In this document: positions 25,701 through 37,049 of the stretch, piece by piece
Numbering within the stretch: the stretch's first letter is position 1
How the letters are laid out: each line of letters starts with the position of its first letter
Assembly (NCBI GenBank): GCA_002118135.1
Contig: BDIU01000023.1
Span: forward strand, 269,909 to 333,908
Direction of reading: 5' to 3'
Length of the DNA stretch: 64,000 nucleotides
From: Trebouxia sp. TZW2008
Taxonomy: Eukaryota > Chlorophyta > Trebouxiophyceae > Trebouxiales > Trebouxiaceae
Notes under the pieces: generated by a model
Seen by the model: the letters and a program-made list of their open reading frames with translations, nothing else
Told to the model about the DNA's origin: nothing
Databases searched by the model: none
Translations under genes and position numbers: made by a program

Positions 25701-27603
25701 CCAGTGCGGCTGCCATCAATGGCGGAAGCAGCAGCAGCAGCAGCAGCAGCAGAAGTGCTACGCAAAGCTTCACCAGGGCTATCAGGGGTGTCACCAAAAG
25801 CGCCTTTTGACAGCTCACCAGCTGCTGTAAATGACGCAGCCTCTGTTGACCTGCTTGCGCCTTTGCAAGCCTATTCCTCTCTTTCTGCTGCCACTGCTGC
25901 ACTAGCTGCTGCTGCTGTTGAGGCTCCCATGGCGTCGCAGGCTGCTATCCCTGGTGTGAAGTCCCCACTTACAGTACCTGAAGCACCAATAGCAGCTGTC
26001 ACTGCCCCATCATCAACAGCACTGCCTGCGCAGTTAGACACAGTGTCCAGCAGATCTTCAGGTGACTTTGCCACACCTTCAGTGACAGCAGCTCTGTCAC
26101 CTGCCACATCACCACAAACAGCAGTCGCATCAGCAGGTCCTGATGTCCCCTCAGCCACACCCCCTGATGCTACATCAGTCTCCCTGCCTGCTACCCTGCC
26201 CATGTCTGCGGCGCCCTTGCCACCAGCAGCAGCACCAGCCAACCTGCTGCTACAGCCCACAGTGCAAACAGCTCCTATGCAAGCCGAAGCCAGCATGGCA
26301 ACACCCAGCGTGCCTGCACAGGCTGCTGCAGCAGTCATGCAGCAGCCGCCGCCTTTGAGTGCTGCCAGCAGACAGGATGCACCATCAGCAGCAAGTGTGC
26401 CTGCTGGTACTGCTGCAGTACAGGCGCCAGGGCAGCCTCTCACAGCCCCCAGCATCAGCCCCTCGACCACCTTAGTCAGCCAAACCAGCTCAGGTTCCTG
26501 GGCAGGTGCTGCGCCAGCTGCAGGGCTGAGTCATAGAGACCCTAGGCGGGCAGCAACGGCAGCTGCGCCGGCTGCCAGGCCCAGCTCTGCCGGCTCCAGG
26601 CTGCCTGCTGCTGCCAGCACAGCACCTGCTGCTGCAGCTGCCCCAGCAGCTGTGCCATCAGTCAGAGCTGCCCCAACTGCTGCTGCAAGCAGTGTGCCTG
26701 CTGCATCTGCAGCAGCAGCAGCAGTTGGTGCTGGTGTGAGGGATCCAAGACAAGGCGCTGCAGGACCCGCAGCTGCAGCAATAAGACAGGGGTCTGCCAC
26801 TGCATCTGCTGCAAGACAGGCTCCTGGCAATGCTCCTGCTGCAGCAATTGGTAAGGGCTCCACATGACACGACATTTTACCTTTCAGTGCTATGATTCTG
26901 AAACTGAAGTCAAGAACAAACCACCAGGAACCGCTGCATACTGTTTCGAGAACTCTGCATGCACTGTTGGCAGGTTTGTTGTGCTATAGTAGCAGAACAG
27001 TCAACTGAACACACTGTTTAGCACAGACGCTGTGTGTGCGCGGCCCAAATCCTGTTGGTGGCATGTTCTTCATGTCAAAACCTTGGTAGGATAACGACAA
27101 GCAAGTGCATAGATAACAGCAGTGCTCACTGTGAAGGTAAAAAATTGTCAGCATGCTGGCATCAGCATCGTATCAGATAACGTCACAGGCTTCATGCATG
27201 TGTGACTGATGCAGGGGCAGGCAGAGGCAGGACACAGCCCAAAGCAACATTGTCGTCTGCTCAACAGGCTCAAACTGCAGCCCTTTTACAGGTCAGTGCT
27301 GCCATGCATGTATGCAATTACTCTGCTTGGTGCATACACAACACATGTGTGTCATCATACTCATGAATGGGATTATCATGAACTGTCTTTGCCAGATCAA
27401 GAACGCCAATGTCAGCCTTTTGCTGCATGTTTTGCAAGTCTTGTGTTGAGAAGTTGGTACCGCCTGCAAGCTTTTGACACAGTGAAATGTGATTGCAGGC
27501 GTTGACCAAGGGTGGAGAGGAGTTGCAGAGGTTCTTAGCAGCCCACCCAGAAATGCGAGCAGCCATGCCTGTGTTGCTTGACTCGCTACGGCAAATGCAG
27601 TGA
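7757..27603 (+). CDS. VIR: VIRILIZER homologue, m6A methyltransferase complex scaffold
   Basis: Scaffold of the nuclear mRNA m6A writer complex. Exons: 7757-7837, 7926-8114, 8187-8282, 8385-~8990, 9741-10004, 10460-10975, 11353-11556, 12054-12264, 12572-12851, 13272-13515, 14091-14288, 14953-15058, 15381-15636, 16077-16220, 16262-16448, 16853-16984, 17655-17842, 18116-18154, 18350-18465, 19137-19326, 19528-19590, 19837-19980, 20329-20572, 20900-21042, 21307-21513, 21824-22049, 22351-22558, 23033-23200, 23917-24120, 24385-24587, 25426-26850, 27215-27291, 27499-27603; about 2500 aa. The N-terminus (IHFSNVVCFTGF, LMVRGQYQTLPLTIMGW) fits the Virilizer N-domain. An Asp/Glu-rich exon and two Arg/Ser-rich exons follow, then a long Leu-rich helical region, AAGLGGGMGMLLAEP, and RPASLHVDDF matching the plant VIR signature. 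The open frame past 26850 runs into an intron; splicing reaches a TGA at 27601. The exon 4 end is unresolved, and 8433-8533 may be another intron. Confidence 0.85.
10081..10140. repeat. 60-bp dispersed repeat, copy 2
   Basis: Partner of 5971-6030 (53 of 60 identical), here inside the VIRILIZER intron between 10004 and 10460. Same orientation and same AATAA-like left flank. Confidence 0.8.
13790..14090 (+). repeat. Two degenerate upstream copies of VIR exon 11 start
   Basis: Acceptor-plus-exon edges at about 13802 and 13961 resemble the working exon at 14091 (AGGGACACTTGCCAGCA). The 13961 copy runs about 90 bp through the LLELL region before diverging; the 13802 copy is shorter. The third copy is chosen because only it stays open to a donor (14288) in the correct phase. 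Confidence 0.75.
14340..14600 (+). repeat. Degenerate downstream copies of VIR exon 11 end
   Basis: Three segments (about 14349-14380, 14431-14470 and 14499-14590) repeat the end of exon 11, which encodes AAPQIESAFMSTLLTG and its donor. The third also carries the preceding HAAQLMATG part. Phases and donors are damaged. Confidence 0.7.
15239..15315 (+). repeat. Dead copy of VIR exon 13 start with mutated acceptor
   Basis: TGCTGCACATCAGTGGCAGG at 15234 mirrors TGCTGCAGATCAGTGGCAGG at the working acceptor (15381), with the invariant AG changed to AC. The following 60 bp are a diverged copy of the exon. Confidence 0.8.
17028..17290 (+). repeat. Tandem array of VIR exon 16 end plus donor
   Basis: The exon 16 end CCCCTAGCAAGCACAG|GTCAG is repeated three further times at roughly 85-90 bp spacing. 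A common spacer includes GTGATGCATTG and TTGGCTGAGCTATGCTTGCA, and a fourth partial spacer follows. Each unit keeps an intact-looking donor, so several competing 5' splice sites lie in a row. Confidence 0.85.
17485..17605 (+). repeat. Degenerate upstream copy of VIR exon 17
   Basis: It is similar to 17655-17740 (AADVKGVFVVEAEAAAQFMQ) with a small internal insertion and early divergence. The downstream copy is used because it has the right acceptor phase and continues to a donor. Confidence 0.7.
18940..19115 (+). repeat. Diverged upstream copy of VIR exon 20
   Basis: About 150 bp match exon 20 (19137-19326) from its acceptor TTTTCAGGCTCATGCT through HAAITT, then hit a stop and lack a donor. 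A further partial copy of the 3' half with donor lies at 19396-19476, so exon 20 sits between a 5' and a 3' partial duplicate. Confidence 0.8.
19396..19476 (+). repeat. Downstream partial copy of VIR exon 20 end
   Basis: It repeats the last 75 bp of exon 20 (TTTSECLGAALG to QQVLQ and donor) with few changes. It has no convincing acceptor of its own; GTTGAAGCAG at 19386 is the nearest AG. Confidence 0.75.
19750..19836 (+). repeat. In-frame 87-bp duplicate of VIR exon 22 start
   Basis: Acceptor and the first 60 bp (ARQALTGALKIWWDQSH) are duplicated exactly 87 bp upstream of the exon 22 start at 19837. The reading frame is open from this copy into exon 22, so use of this acceptor would add 29 residues without a frameshift. 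It may be an alternative acceptor or a recent duplicate. Confidence 0.75.
21694..21745 (+). repeat. Degenerate copy of VIR exon 26 start
   Basis: The segment after TTGCAG repeats GGAGGA..ATTGCT..CATTCTAGCGTCCCTATCAC, matching 21824 onward, then diverges. Confidence 0.65.
22885..22955 (+). repeat. Degenerate upstream copy of VIR exon 28 start
   Basis: CCTGTTGCAG and about 60 bp of exon 28 (NAVAQLFDPAS) recur about 140 bp upstream of the working exon at 23033. A partial copy of the same exon's 3' end plus donor is found at 23265-23340, so this exon also has a duplicate on each side. Confidence 0.75.
23700..23850 (+). repeat. Degenerate upstream copy of VIR exon 29
   Basis: About 120 bp beginning TTCACAGGATGCAGC parallel 23911 onward (GATGCAGCGGCC..., then the ...GAAGCTCAA...GAAGCT segment), with many substitutions and a TAA early in frame. 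Confidence 0.75.
24870..25425 (+). repeat. Three tandem copies of VIR exon 31 start (189/189/178 bp)
   Basis: Acceptor-like TGCAG|GGA edges at 24870, 25059 and 25248 precede the working one at 25426. Each is followed by a GTPRSTSLTTRTS-like segment. The first two units are in frame and largely open, so exonisation as a Thr/Ser-rich repeat is possible. The third has one extra C that shifts its frame if it is spliced at its own acceptor. Confidence 0.8.
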
Positions 27604-30240
27604 TGATGCACGAAGAGAAAAGAAAAGTCTACGCCGTTGTGCGTCATAACGGGAGCCTCTGTTTATTGAGGCAGCTTGGAATTGCTGCTCAAGAGCCACA
27701 ATATGCTGCAGCTGTACGCATAGTTGTCAGTTTTTTGCATTGACTACAACAAGACTCAATGCAGCAGGTTCCTGTTGCTGGAGGGAGCAGCTGTAACTGA
27801 TCCACAGGACCAACAGCAAATGCAAGCAGCTTCAATGCATTTGATAGAATTTGACCTATCAAACACCGCCTTGCCAAAAATTTACTGTCTTTGGCCCTGT
27901 TTTGTACCTTTCTGTGTTCAGCATGTACTGTGTTGATTTGATTTCTGTGCCAGTGCAAATCAGACGCCAGAGTACATTGCCCCACTACAGCTCTTTTCAC
28001 AATGAGGTCAGACATGTCAGTGCTGAACCCCAGGCTGCAGAAAGCCTGATCTCACTCAGCCAAATATCTCAGCTGATAGGCTTCACAGGTCCACAGAGAC
28101 AAACCGACTTTTCTTCTGACTTTGCTGCAACGGCAATCTGTGCAGGCAATGATATGCTTCTGGCAGCGACAATGTACACATGCATAAATCAGCATGGCAT
28201 TGTTCGCAACATCAAGACAAGCACCATGAGCCTTTGCAGGTCCTGCAATCCCAGTGTTGCGCACTCACTTGGGCACCTTTTGCATTGAATTGCTTACACA
28301 GGACAATTTCTGGAATGCCTTGCTCACCAAGATTGGTGGTGGTAATGCCATCACAGTTTGAGAGCATTAATAAACAGCTATCGGATGTACTTTTTAACAG
28401 CATCTAGCTAGGCCCACTATGTGCTGTCTGGCAAAAGCTGTAGCTGAATTAGCCTTCTCATGTTTGGCAAAAGGCTCATGTTTAAGTGTGCCAAAAAGCG
28501 AAGACCACTTGCATTGCAAAGAAGCAAATGTCCAAGGTCATCAGGCACAGGGGTACCTGTCTCACAACAGACAAGCAGCAGGACATACAGGGCGGCCATA
28601 CGATGCATTCAAAAGCATGTGGGACATTGACACAACACAGCAGCATCAAAGACATCATTGCCAAAACTGCGAATATGAGCCTGAATGCATAAAATGCAAG
28701 ACTGTGACATCAACTAACAGCAAAGCTCTCTGGTCAAGACTCATTACTGCTCAGGCAACAGGCAATACGATACCGATTGACTTGATGACATGATACTCAC
28801 ACAACACTCCTTGTTAAAACAGACTCCTGTGCAACAATGACTTGATAAGGGTCAAAAACGGTAGAGACCCCAGCCTGTAAAGCTGTATCTCACAGAGATG
28901 TATCTCAGAGTCTGCGAACACATTGCCTTTCAGTCAATCAAAATGATGCAGGGCAGATGCATTGACGAGAGCATCAGCTTCAATGCAATCAAAATTGATG
29001 CAACAGAAGTCCCTGACTGCAGCAAGCACATTTGGATCAGATCAATCATAGGCAGACATCACAAAGTATTGTACAGATGCTGAACCCCTAGACTTTCTGT
29101 TGCTGTTCAAACGCAACTTGCCTTTTCATATGGCAATTCAATCATGCGGCTGGTACGCTGAGCAGCAGGCTTGAAAAAAAATGAACTGCACTTTGCATCT
29201 ACACAGCTGGAATGTACAAGAGACCAAAACAGGGAAAACAAGCCAGGGAGAGACGTCCAGAGCAGCACAGATCATACAACAGGCACTAGTACAGATTTAT
29301 GACAAATCTACACAAAACATAGAAGAGGTAATCTGAGACTGCAACTTTGCTTCAGTGCGGTGTATGGCATACAATGAAAATCAACAATCGTCCTTAGGCT
29401 CAAGCTATGTTGTATGCTGTACACGCTGTGCGCTGAGCTGAAGGGTGGAACTTCAAATGGTCAAAACCTAAGGCATGAAATAAACTAAATGCTGGATTGG
29501 GCATGTCGTGGGGTAGTGAGACAATCTGAGGTAGTCTGAGCGGGTGCTGTCATCTGCATCAGAAACAGGGCTGAAACGGGGTGTCAGATCAGCAAGTAGG
29601 CTCCTGATGTCACAAGAATTTGCATGCCATTCAGGGCTGGAATGCAGTGTCAGAACTATAAGTATGCGTCTATTCCACTGTAACAAATCAATAACAAAAA
29701 CGCTTCTATTTGACTATGACAACACAACAACAAGAAGGATAAGATCACAGATCAGCAGATGTCAGAGTAGCAAGCGTGCTCTTGAGATCACAACGGCTGA
29801 GATGACATGTCAAAACAACAGGTATGCTCCTGATGTAAGGAATGTGATCACAGGTCAAAAGAGCAAGTATGCTCCTGATACAACAAGGACTGAGATGATC
29901 TATCAGAACAGTGAATGTGCCAAAATCAGAAGCCCTAATAGCAGCAGACACAACTGCAACTGTTGATGCTCCTGAAACAACTTGCAACAACACAATCTCA
30001 TTGACTCAAGTGTACAGATGTGCAAGAGCCAATGTAGCTATCACAAGACAACAAGTAAAGACCTTCAGCTTTGCTGTTGAAACAACAATAAATGCGGTTT
30101 GAACATAGGGGCTAGACCATGTTGTCAGTTGATGTACATGAGCAGAAACATCAACCGCAGTGGCAGGCAACAACAGCAAAACAAGGCAAAAGCAGCAGAC
30201 AGCAAATCACACCATAGCAACAAAATGTCAAGGGAAAATA
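27604..30240. other. Region without supported gene
   Basis: This lies between the VIRILIZER stop and the last supported RRM-gene exon. Open frames are short and show no recognisable motif, and no exon chain was found. The proximal part may be the VIRILIZER 3' UTR and the distal part the 3' end of the RRM gene. Confidence 0.5.
29580..29935. repeat. Irregular ~45-50 bp minisatellite
   Basis: Units resembling GAGATGATCTGTCAGAACAG followed by CAAGTATGCTCCTGATG recur near 29583, 29650, 29761, 29806, 29855 and 29900 with variable spacing and heavy divergence. Confidence 0.6.
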
Positions 30241-30246
30241 CCTTAC

Positions 30247-32689
30247 CTGGAACTTGAGAAGAAAGACCAAGATGGCGGATTGTAGTTGGACTGAACCTGG
30301 TCTTGCAGAGGCACTGCACCAGACAGCATGTTTATTAAGCAGAGAGATCAGTTTAATGCTAGTGTAGCAGTGTGCAAACGGCACAGACATACACGAGCAA
30401 GTATCGTTACAGGCATAAGTTTCAGGTGAGGTCAGTCTGCGCTTGTGGCAAAAAACCTTCGTAAGCAACAGGAAGTTGACGACGTGCATGAGAGAGTATG
30501 CCTATGGGCACAAATTCAATTTGGGGCTAGTGTAACACCAGCTTTTGAATGCAGCAATACAACAAAAGCACCAGGTAAGTCATGTGATGTGCAAGATTGA
30601 AATTTGGTCAAAGCGTGCTACAGGCAGACAAATGCACAAAGCATTGAGCAGCATTGTGACTTGATCAATGATTGAAAGTGATCGCAGTTGTCACATGCTG
30701 ATCACCTCTAGTAAATGCAGACACAATGCATGGTTAGTAATTTGTTTACACAAGAATGATGATTCAAGTTTGGCTGCTGCTTACGATCAGGTAGTTTACC
30801 TTCTATGTGGTTGCCATATCCAGGATAGCCAATCTGCCCAAAACCAGTCGCAGCAGCCATATTCTGCTCAGCCAAGCTGTATAGATGAATGACATTCTCA
30901 CTGCTGCTGTACACAGGACCAGCTGGTCGGGGTCTTGACATAGAGGACAGGCTGGAAACGCCTGTGCCCTGCAGCCCTGGCGTGTATGGGTCGTTCAGGG
31001 TATTCTCAAACCCCAGTCGCTGCCCTGACTGCATGTATTGGCTGTAGGATGAGACATTGACGCCGCTTGGGAAATAAGTCTGCTGTGGCACCTGTTTGGC
31101 ATTGGCTAGGCTGCCATCAGCAGGGGTGGGAGGGTGGGGTGAATCATCAACCTGGAAAAGTGAGTCATCACACAAGTACTGTGCTGAGTCAGCCAAAAGC
31201 TGCTGTTTCATCTGCTCCAAGCGTAGCCATACGGCATAAGCAGCAGGGTCTGCAGCTGCTAGCATGGCAACGTCCTGGACAGAGTCCGGCATGACTGCTG
31301 GCTTGGAAGCATCTGAAAGTGGGGCGGCAGCTGCATCTGCAGTAGGGCTTGAGTAGGTGGCGTGTCCCAGCTGTGTCATGCCCAATGCTCCATTTGAGGA
31401 TTCTCCAGAGAAAGACATGCTTTCATGCTCCTCTTTGTCACTGTGAGTCATCAGCCTGATTGATTTGACAACCTACAAACATCAAGTGTTGTCATTCAGG
31501 AAATCAGGACAGCATGTTTCAAAGTTTGCACAAATACCACAGCTCACCAAGCTTGTTTTCAATGTCCTCAAAGCCAGAAACTACAAAGTAAGTGCAGCAA
31601 ATTGTTGGTATTGCAAATGGCAGACTGACACGCTGATGAATAGTGCAGTCATGAGATCAGGCATATATGCACCGATGCATGAGGATCCAGTATAGAGACC
31701 ACATGCTGCATGTAATGACCATAAGTTGGCAATCAGAGAATTTCAACAGTGTGCTTGCAATTGCTCAAACTTTATAGCTTATAACTGCAGGATGCACAAG
31801 CAGTGTTATGTTTTTCATGTCTCCTCTGCTGCACCTGACACAAAAAGTTACTCTTGCTGAGAGCAAGTCATGCTGACATTCATATGCTCCTGAAGCATCA
31901 AAAATACTGCCTCATTGTGACATACAGGGCAACAGGGCAATATAGCAGGACCACCAAGCTGCAAAGGCGGGTAGAACATAAATCTACAGAGAATGCTGTT
32001 CAGATCAAGAGAACATAGGCGCCTTACCAAGCCTGCAAGAGATCTCTCAGACTGGTCACAGGCTCGCTTGGCATCAACATGGTTTGTAAAAGTGACAACA
32101 CAGCTCCGAGTGGGTTGCGTGGGCGACAGACTCACGTGCAACACTGGACCCCAATCAAAAAAGTGCTGCTGAATCTGAGCCTCTGAAAGGCAAGCAGGAA
32201 CGCCCTCAACCAGCACTCTGGCAGCTGGAGTTGGAGCGCTCTGCTTGCCTGTACTTGTGACTTTGGAAGAAGCGGGCTGCCTTTTGCCGGGCCGCCGAGG
32301 AGCAGCTCGATGGACCTGAGGTGAGCAAGGACGCTGTGGAAGGCAAGCTCGTGCTTCATCAAAGTTTGCAGGAGAAATTGACCGTTGTTGCTCGCGAGGC
32401 GTACACACCAAACGTCCAAAGTCGTGCGGTAGCTGAGGCTCGTCAAGCTTGCCTTGACAGTGCTTACCCTGAGCTTCACTCCTTGCACAACGTGCTGAGG
32501 GTCAAGAAGAGCCTTCGAGACAGCTTGTTCTGAGCAGAGGTTGACAAACGCGTAACCCTTGTTGCGATCCTCATGGATGCGCTTCGGCAAGTACACATCT
32601 AAAACTGGTCCATACTTCGTGAAGTGTTGCAGAAGCTGATGCTCAGACAACTCGTAACCCACCTCGACCCAGAGCCGGCACCGGTGCAT
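30247..32689 (-). CDS. Two-RRM RNA-binding protein (hnRNP-like)
   Basis: Exon 1 (32689-32468) encodes RRM1 with RNP2 LWVEVG and RNP1 KGYAFVNL. Exon 2 (32315-32028) begins with a basic linker and encodes RRM2 (VLVEGVPACLSEAQIQQHF, then CVVTFTN). A later exon, 31455 to about 30802, encodes a Ser/Gly/Tyr-rich tail of about 218 residues, followed by 30301-30247. At least one short exon between 32028 and 31455 is unresolved, because the phases 0 and 2 do not meet there. The true stop is not fixed and may lie below 30247; a candidate final exon near 29970 ends quickly in TAG. The layout of tandem RRMs plus a low-complexity tail resembles musashi/hnRNP A-type proteins. An RNA-processing role is inferred from family only. 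Confidence 0.75.
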
Positions 32690-34135
32690 CGATATCGCAG
32701 CTGCGTCAGAGCCGGAAGGCCGGAACCTATGAATGTAAGCGCAGATGTAAGGGGTGTGCCATTCCGATATCTAGTCTAGCAACGCACTGCAAGGGGAATG
32801 CAATATGTGTCAAGCGCAAATACTTCGCAGGATCCTCAAAAAAAAGCTCGGAACGTCACCTGGAATATAGCTGACCAGTGTCTGGCTGCAGGCCCGGAGA
32901 GCTCGGGATCTCGCACGATGGAGTGTCTGTGAACAACGATGAAGGCCGGAATCGCCGCATATGGAGAGTGTGGTCGCAAGTTGTTTTCAGGTCGAGGGCT
33001 GCAGGGAAACTGGGACCTTATCTGGACTTATCATCACATGTTCCACGTGTGCCCCAGATGGACTCTCATGGGCCCACGTGTCGTTTCGTCTGAACTCGAA
33101 GGCATTGCGGTTGCGCAGGGGGCGAGCAAAAGCTCGGGCTGCCTAGCCTTGAGACTCAGTTACACAAGTGGCATTATCAGGACGGAAAGGAAGCATCTTG
33201 CAGCTTGACATATCAGCGCTGTCCAGCAAGAGCCAGTACTAGCAACTGTGTTGTGCAATACATCCAGCAGTACTGGGATCTGATGTAGAAGCCTTTTAAT
33301 GCGCATAGGGTCGCCACTGTATTGCAACCTTGCGTAATTACTTGACACATGGTTGTGTACTGTGATACAGAAGCTCTCAAAGTCTGTCGGAGTGACTTGA
33401 TTTGTCAAACTTCTGATTACAGTGACCATTTCACTACATATGCCGTCTGTCATCAAATATTTTTCTTCAGCTCATGGTGACAGCAGGCAGGGCTTTGATA
33501 TGCATATGATGGCCCTTTCGATATGGCATCCTATGTCGAGTTGTGCCTGCCGTCATGCAAGCTAGCTGAAGCACACTCCATCATTGTGCTCAAATGCATA
33601 TAACATTATGCCCAGCCTGAGGTCTTTAGACATAGCTCCATCTCCCATTCCATGCTTTGGCAATGCCTGCTTGGATCAAATATGAAGCTGAAAATTCAGG
33701 CTGAGCTGATGATGTCGTATGCATACAAAGGCGCGCCGGTGTTCGACAGCAAACTCGTCCATTTGGCCAAAAACCAAATTTGGGGCAACATACAGTATCA
33801 CCAAGCACAGTAATTATATATAGGCATGTAATCTTCCACTCTTGTCACCACTTGTAACATCACTGGGTAATCACTGTTGACATGAGCGTGAATTGGTGTT
33901 TTCACATCCCTAGTTCATACATTGTGCAAAAGCAGCACAGGTATCCAATTGAATGGAACATTAACTTAGTAACAACTTACGTGCAAATTTTATGAGAGAC
34001 CAATTGCACCTGGGTGTACGCTTTGCGAGATCAACAGCTCAGCACAGTGAAGCTAGCAGACAACTTCGAACTTGAGACTGGCTGAGCTATCATATTGTCA
34101 TATTGTTCATGGATCTCGTCCTTGAGCTACGCTTC
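32690..34135. other. Region without supported gene
   Basis: Upstream of the RRM gene and downstream of the Nudix gene. Only short open frames without motifs were seen on either strand. Confidence 0.5.
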
Positions 34136-35861
34136 TCAACCTTGACGGCTGCAGAAGCAGCCACAGAGGTTGAGGAGAATGCTTTTAATTCGTTGAGATA
34201 GCTTGCTTGGCTCACACCAATCAATCAACAACTGGTCCCCAATGGTGTCCTGGAGCGGCAGCTTGAGGTCACGACCAATCGAATTGCTGTCACCTGAAAA
34301 TTTGCAGTCACAATTGAGCTTAAAGCTTGCAACAAGATGCAACGAAAGTGCATGCTGACAATTTGCAGTCAAGATGTCACCCCTACTAGCGTGAGATGAG
34401 CTTTGGAAAGGTTGTGCCTACACATATGCACTTATATGGCATGAATGTAGGATATAGCAGTACTTGTAGGCGGCCTCACCTTGCCTGGGCCCTCAAGAAC
34501 TGCAAATGCTGCAGAGACTGCGTATGACAACTAGGCTTAAGGGCGAGTTCCAAGTAATCATAAGCTGTGTCATGGCAGCAATATGGTGCTGCATCTAGCA
34601 AAAGTAATAGCCTTAACCCTTGCAATGTATTGTGTGATTCTGCTTGCTTGTGAAATTTGGACTGAATACTGAGTCCATTGAAGGACACAACTGTGTGTAG
34701 CATTTCTGTTGTCAGGTTGTAGAAACCACGGTGGGTTCATCTAGAGAATGCATGTGATGACCTCATGATGTATATTGTTGATGCACAAGTGCTGCAACTA
34801 TGTGTGCACATCCTGATCAAGCCAGCAACTCACTTGAGTCACCATGCTCTGTAGCTGCCTCTGCAATGCAATCTAGTATGTCATCACGGTGCACCCACTC
34901 CACTTCTGCCATTTCATGCTCGTTTGGCTCCGGCACATCATCCACAGCCCTGGCTGTGCACCCAATCATGAGTTCACATGTGCCTGCCCATCCTACAACG
35001 CATGAGCAGGAAGTGCTGGCGGTTTGTACGCAATAACAGGCAATCTAGGAGTTGCTAAGGAGCTCAGCAGAATAGCAGAACAGCATGGTGCGTTCTACAC
35101 AGGTGCTGTGCTGATGACAGTAGTAAGCTTGCACAATAGAGTAGCATTAGGTGTAAGCATGTATTACTGCCCAAGCCTAATGTCGTGTGGTAAATCAGCC
35201 CTTCCTTCTACAAGTGGGCCTGACAGCTGTGAGTCTACAGCCAGACAACTGAACAAGACTGAAGCGCATTGACCCCAGCAATCACCAAATCAATTCACCA
35301 AAAATCAAGCACTGTTGATCAGAGTGTACAAGAATACCTTCAGGCCAAGCCTGAGTGAGGACAAGCTTGATGGTATCTGGGTTGATTCTCACATCAGTCT
35401 CCTCCAACACCTCCCTCATGCAAGCTTGCTCAGCTGACTCAGCTTGCTCCACAAACCCAGTGGGGCAGGAGACCACGCCGGGCGGAAACCTTGAATTGCG
35501 CGCACGCACCAACAATGCTCGATTCCGATCAACCGACTCCACCAACATACACATGTAGGTGTACACCTACAGCAAGAATGGGAATGTTACCGCCATTGTG
35601 CATGAGCAGCACCCACTGAGATGATAGCATTGTGAAAGGTGAGTCAATGCAGCATTCTTGCTGTGCATGTAGGAGCAGTAGGAACACCAAACCTGTGGTA
35701 AACTTTCAACAACATGCCACTTGTGGTGCAGGTTTACACAAGCTCACCACAGGGTCGGCCCTTGGGTACACTTTATGCTCCTCATTTCCACAACACAACC
35801 TTTTTCTCTCTCCGTCAACTGAGCTCATGGAATCTCCACAGCAGGCACAAAACCCATTTCG
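34136..35861 (-). CDS. Nudix hydrolase, NADH pyrophosphatase type (NudC/NUDT12-like), 5' end unresolved
   Basis: Likely hydrolyses NADH or NAD-capped RNA to NMN(H) plus AMP, peroxisomal or organellar in relatives. Exons are 35861-35748, 35566-35338, 34983-34834 and 34293-34136 (stop TGA), with phases 0, 1 and 1 consistent. The first has the zinc-ribbon remnant FCACCG...LCCGNEEH followed by KVYPRADPV, diagnostic of NudC-type enzymes. The second carries the Nudix box GFVEQAESAEQA...REVLEETDV, where the usual final Gly is Asp, followed by TQAWPEG. The third gives CELMIGCTARAVDD and EMAEVEWVHRDDI, the family's C-terminal pattern. Upstream of FCACCG an in-frame TGA occurs without any AG acceptor between. 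The N-terminal half, including any start codon, therefore was not found; it may be missing, frameshifted or lie beyond the viral insertion at 36046. Confidence 0.8.
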
Positions 35862-37049
35862 TTGCACACAAGGAAAAGTTCAGGCATGTTATGCCAACCA
35901 GAAGAATCTTGATGACATTTATGCACTGTCAAGCACTGCTGCAGTGCTGTCAAGGCTGTGCCCTTGATACCTTAAGGCTCTCCAGGTCATCATGCATGCG
36001 TCACTTCAAAAAACGCTGCTCTGTTTGGCCGAGAAAAGGACTCTGTTAATCAGCTGCAGAAATGTTTGTCTCTGTCCAGTTGGATGCTGCTGGTATGGTA
36101 GGTTGATTACTCAGATCCGTATAGCTACCTATGGTTGCCACCGTTGCCAATTTAGGCACCCCTGTCAGACTCTAGAAAGTGCCAGCTGTCGCCACAGGGG
36201 CCAAAGCAGGGGTCCCTGTCAAGTCAGCATAACGCCTTGACGTGGCTACAACCGCTAGAGAAGGCTTCTTCAAGATGAAATCAGCTGCAGCAGTGTTTGT
36301 CTCTGTCCAGTTGGATTGCACTTGGGCTGCTGGTATGGTTAATTGATTACTCAGACCAGTATAGCTGCCGGTGCTCGCCACTGTTGCCAGTTTAGGCACG
36401 CCTATGAGGCTCTGAAAAGTGCCAGCTGTTGTAACTGGTGCTAGGGCTGGGGTGCCTGATAGATCTGTGTATTTGCCCGAAGTTGCCACGGTTGCTAATG
36501 CAGGTTGGCCGGTCAAACTTTGGTAAGTGCCAGCTGTTGCCACAGGTCCTAAAGGTGGCGTTCCGCTCAAATCTGAGTATTTCCCGGTAATTGCTACCAC
36601 AGCTAACACTGGTTGACCAGTCAAACTTTGGTAGGTGCCAGCTGTTGCCACAGGTGCCAAAGCAGGGGTGTTAGTCAAGTCCATGTATTTACCGGAAGTG
36701 ACCACCGTTGCCAGCACAGGCTGTCCAGTCAGGCTTTGGTGGGTACCTGCTGTTGCAACTGGTTTCAAAGCAGGCACATTAGTAAGGTCTCCGTAATTGT
36801 TTGATGCTGCCACTATTCCCAAAGCCGGGGCTTCTGGCAAGTCAGAGTATTTGCCACTGTGTCCCACTGTGCTGATGATGGGCTGACCATACAAAGATGC
36901 ATGGGTGCCTGCCGTTACGACTGAGGCTAAGGCTAGGGCGCCCACCAAATCAGAGTAGAGCCTTTAATGACCCACCAGGCTGATTTGAGGGGTGCCTATG
37001 ATGTCTGTGTAAGTGCCCGAATGACCCACCACGCAAATCTGAGGGATGC

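Noticed and set aside
25104..26867. Single 587-codon exon ending at TGA 26867 as the VIRILIZER C-terminus
   Set aside because: A donor at 26850 (CAATTG|GTAAGG) joins in phase to exons at 27215 and 27499; the 26867 stop is intronic, and the upstream part crosses duplicated acceptors.
35880..36045. TGG-CAT near 35900 as the WH motif upstream of the Nudix zinc ribbon
   Set aside because: It is in a different frame, only about 33 bp from FCACCG, and has no splice sites between.
36172..36948. CRISPR array or DNA-level satellite
   Set aside because: The repeats are conserved at the protein level with variable DNA and no spacers; they are fibre-type coding repeats.
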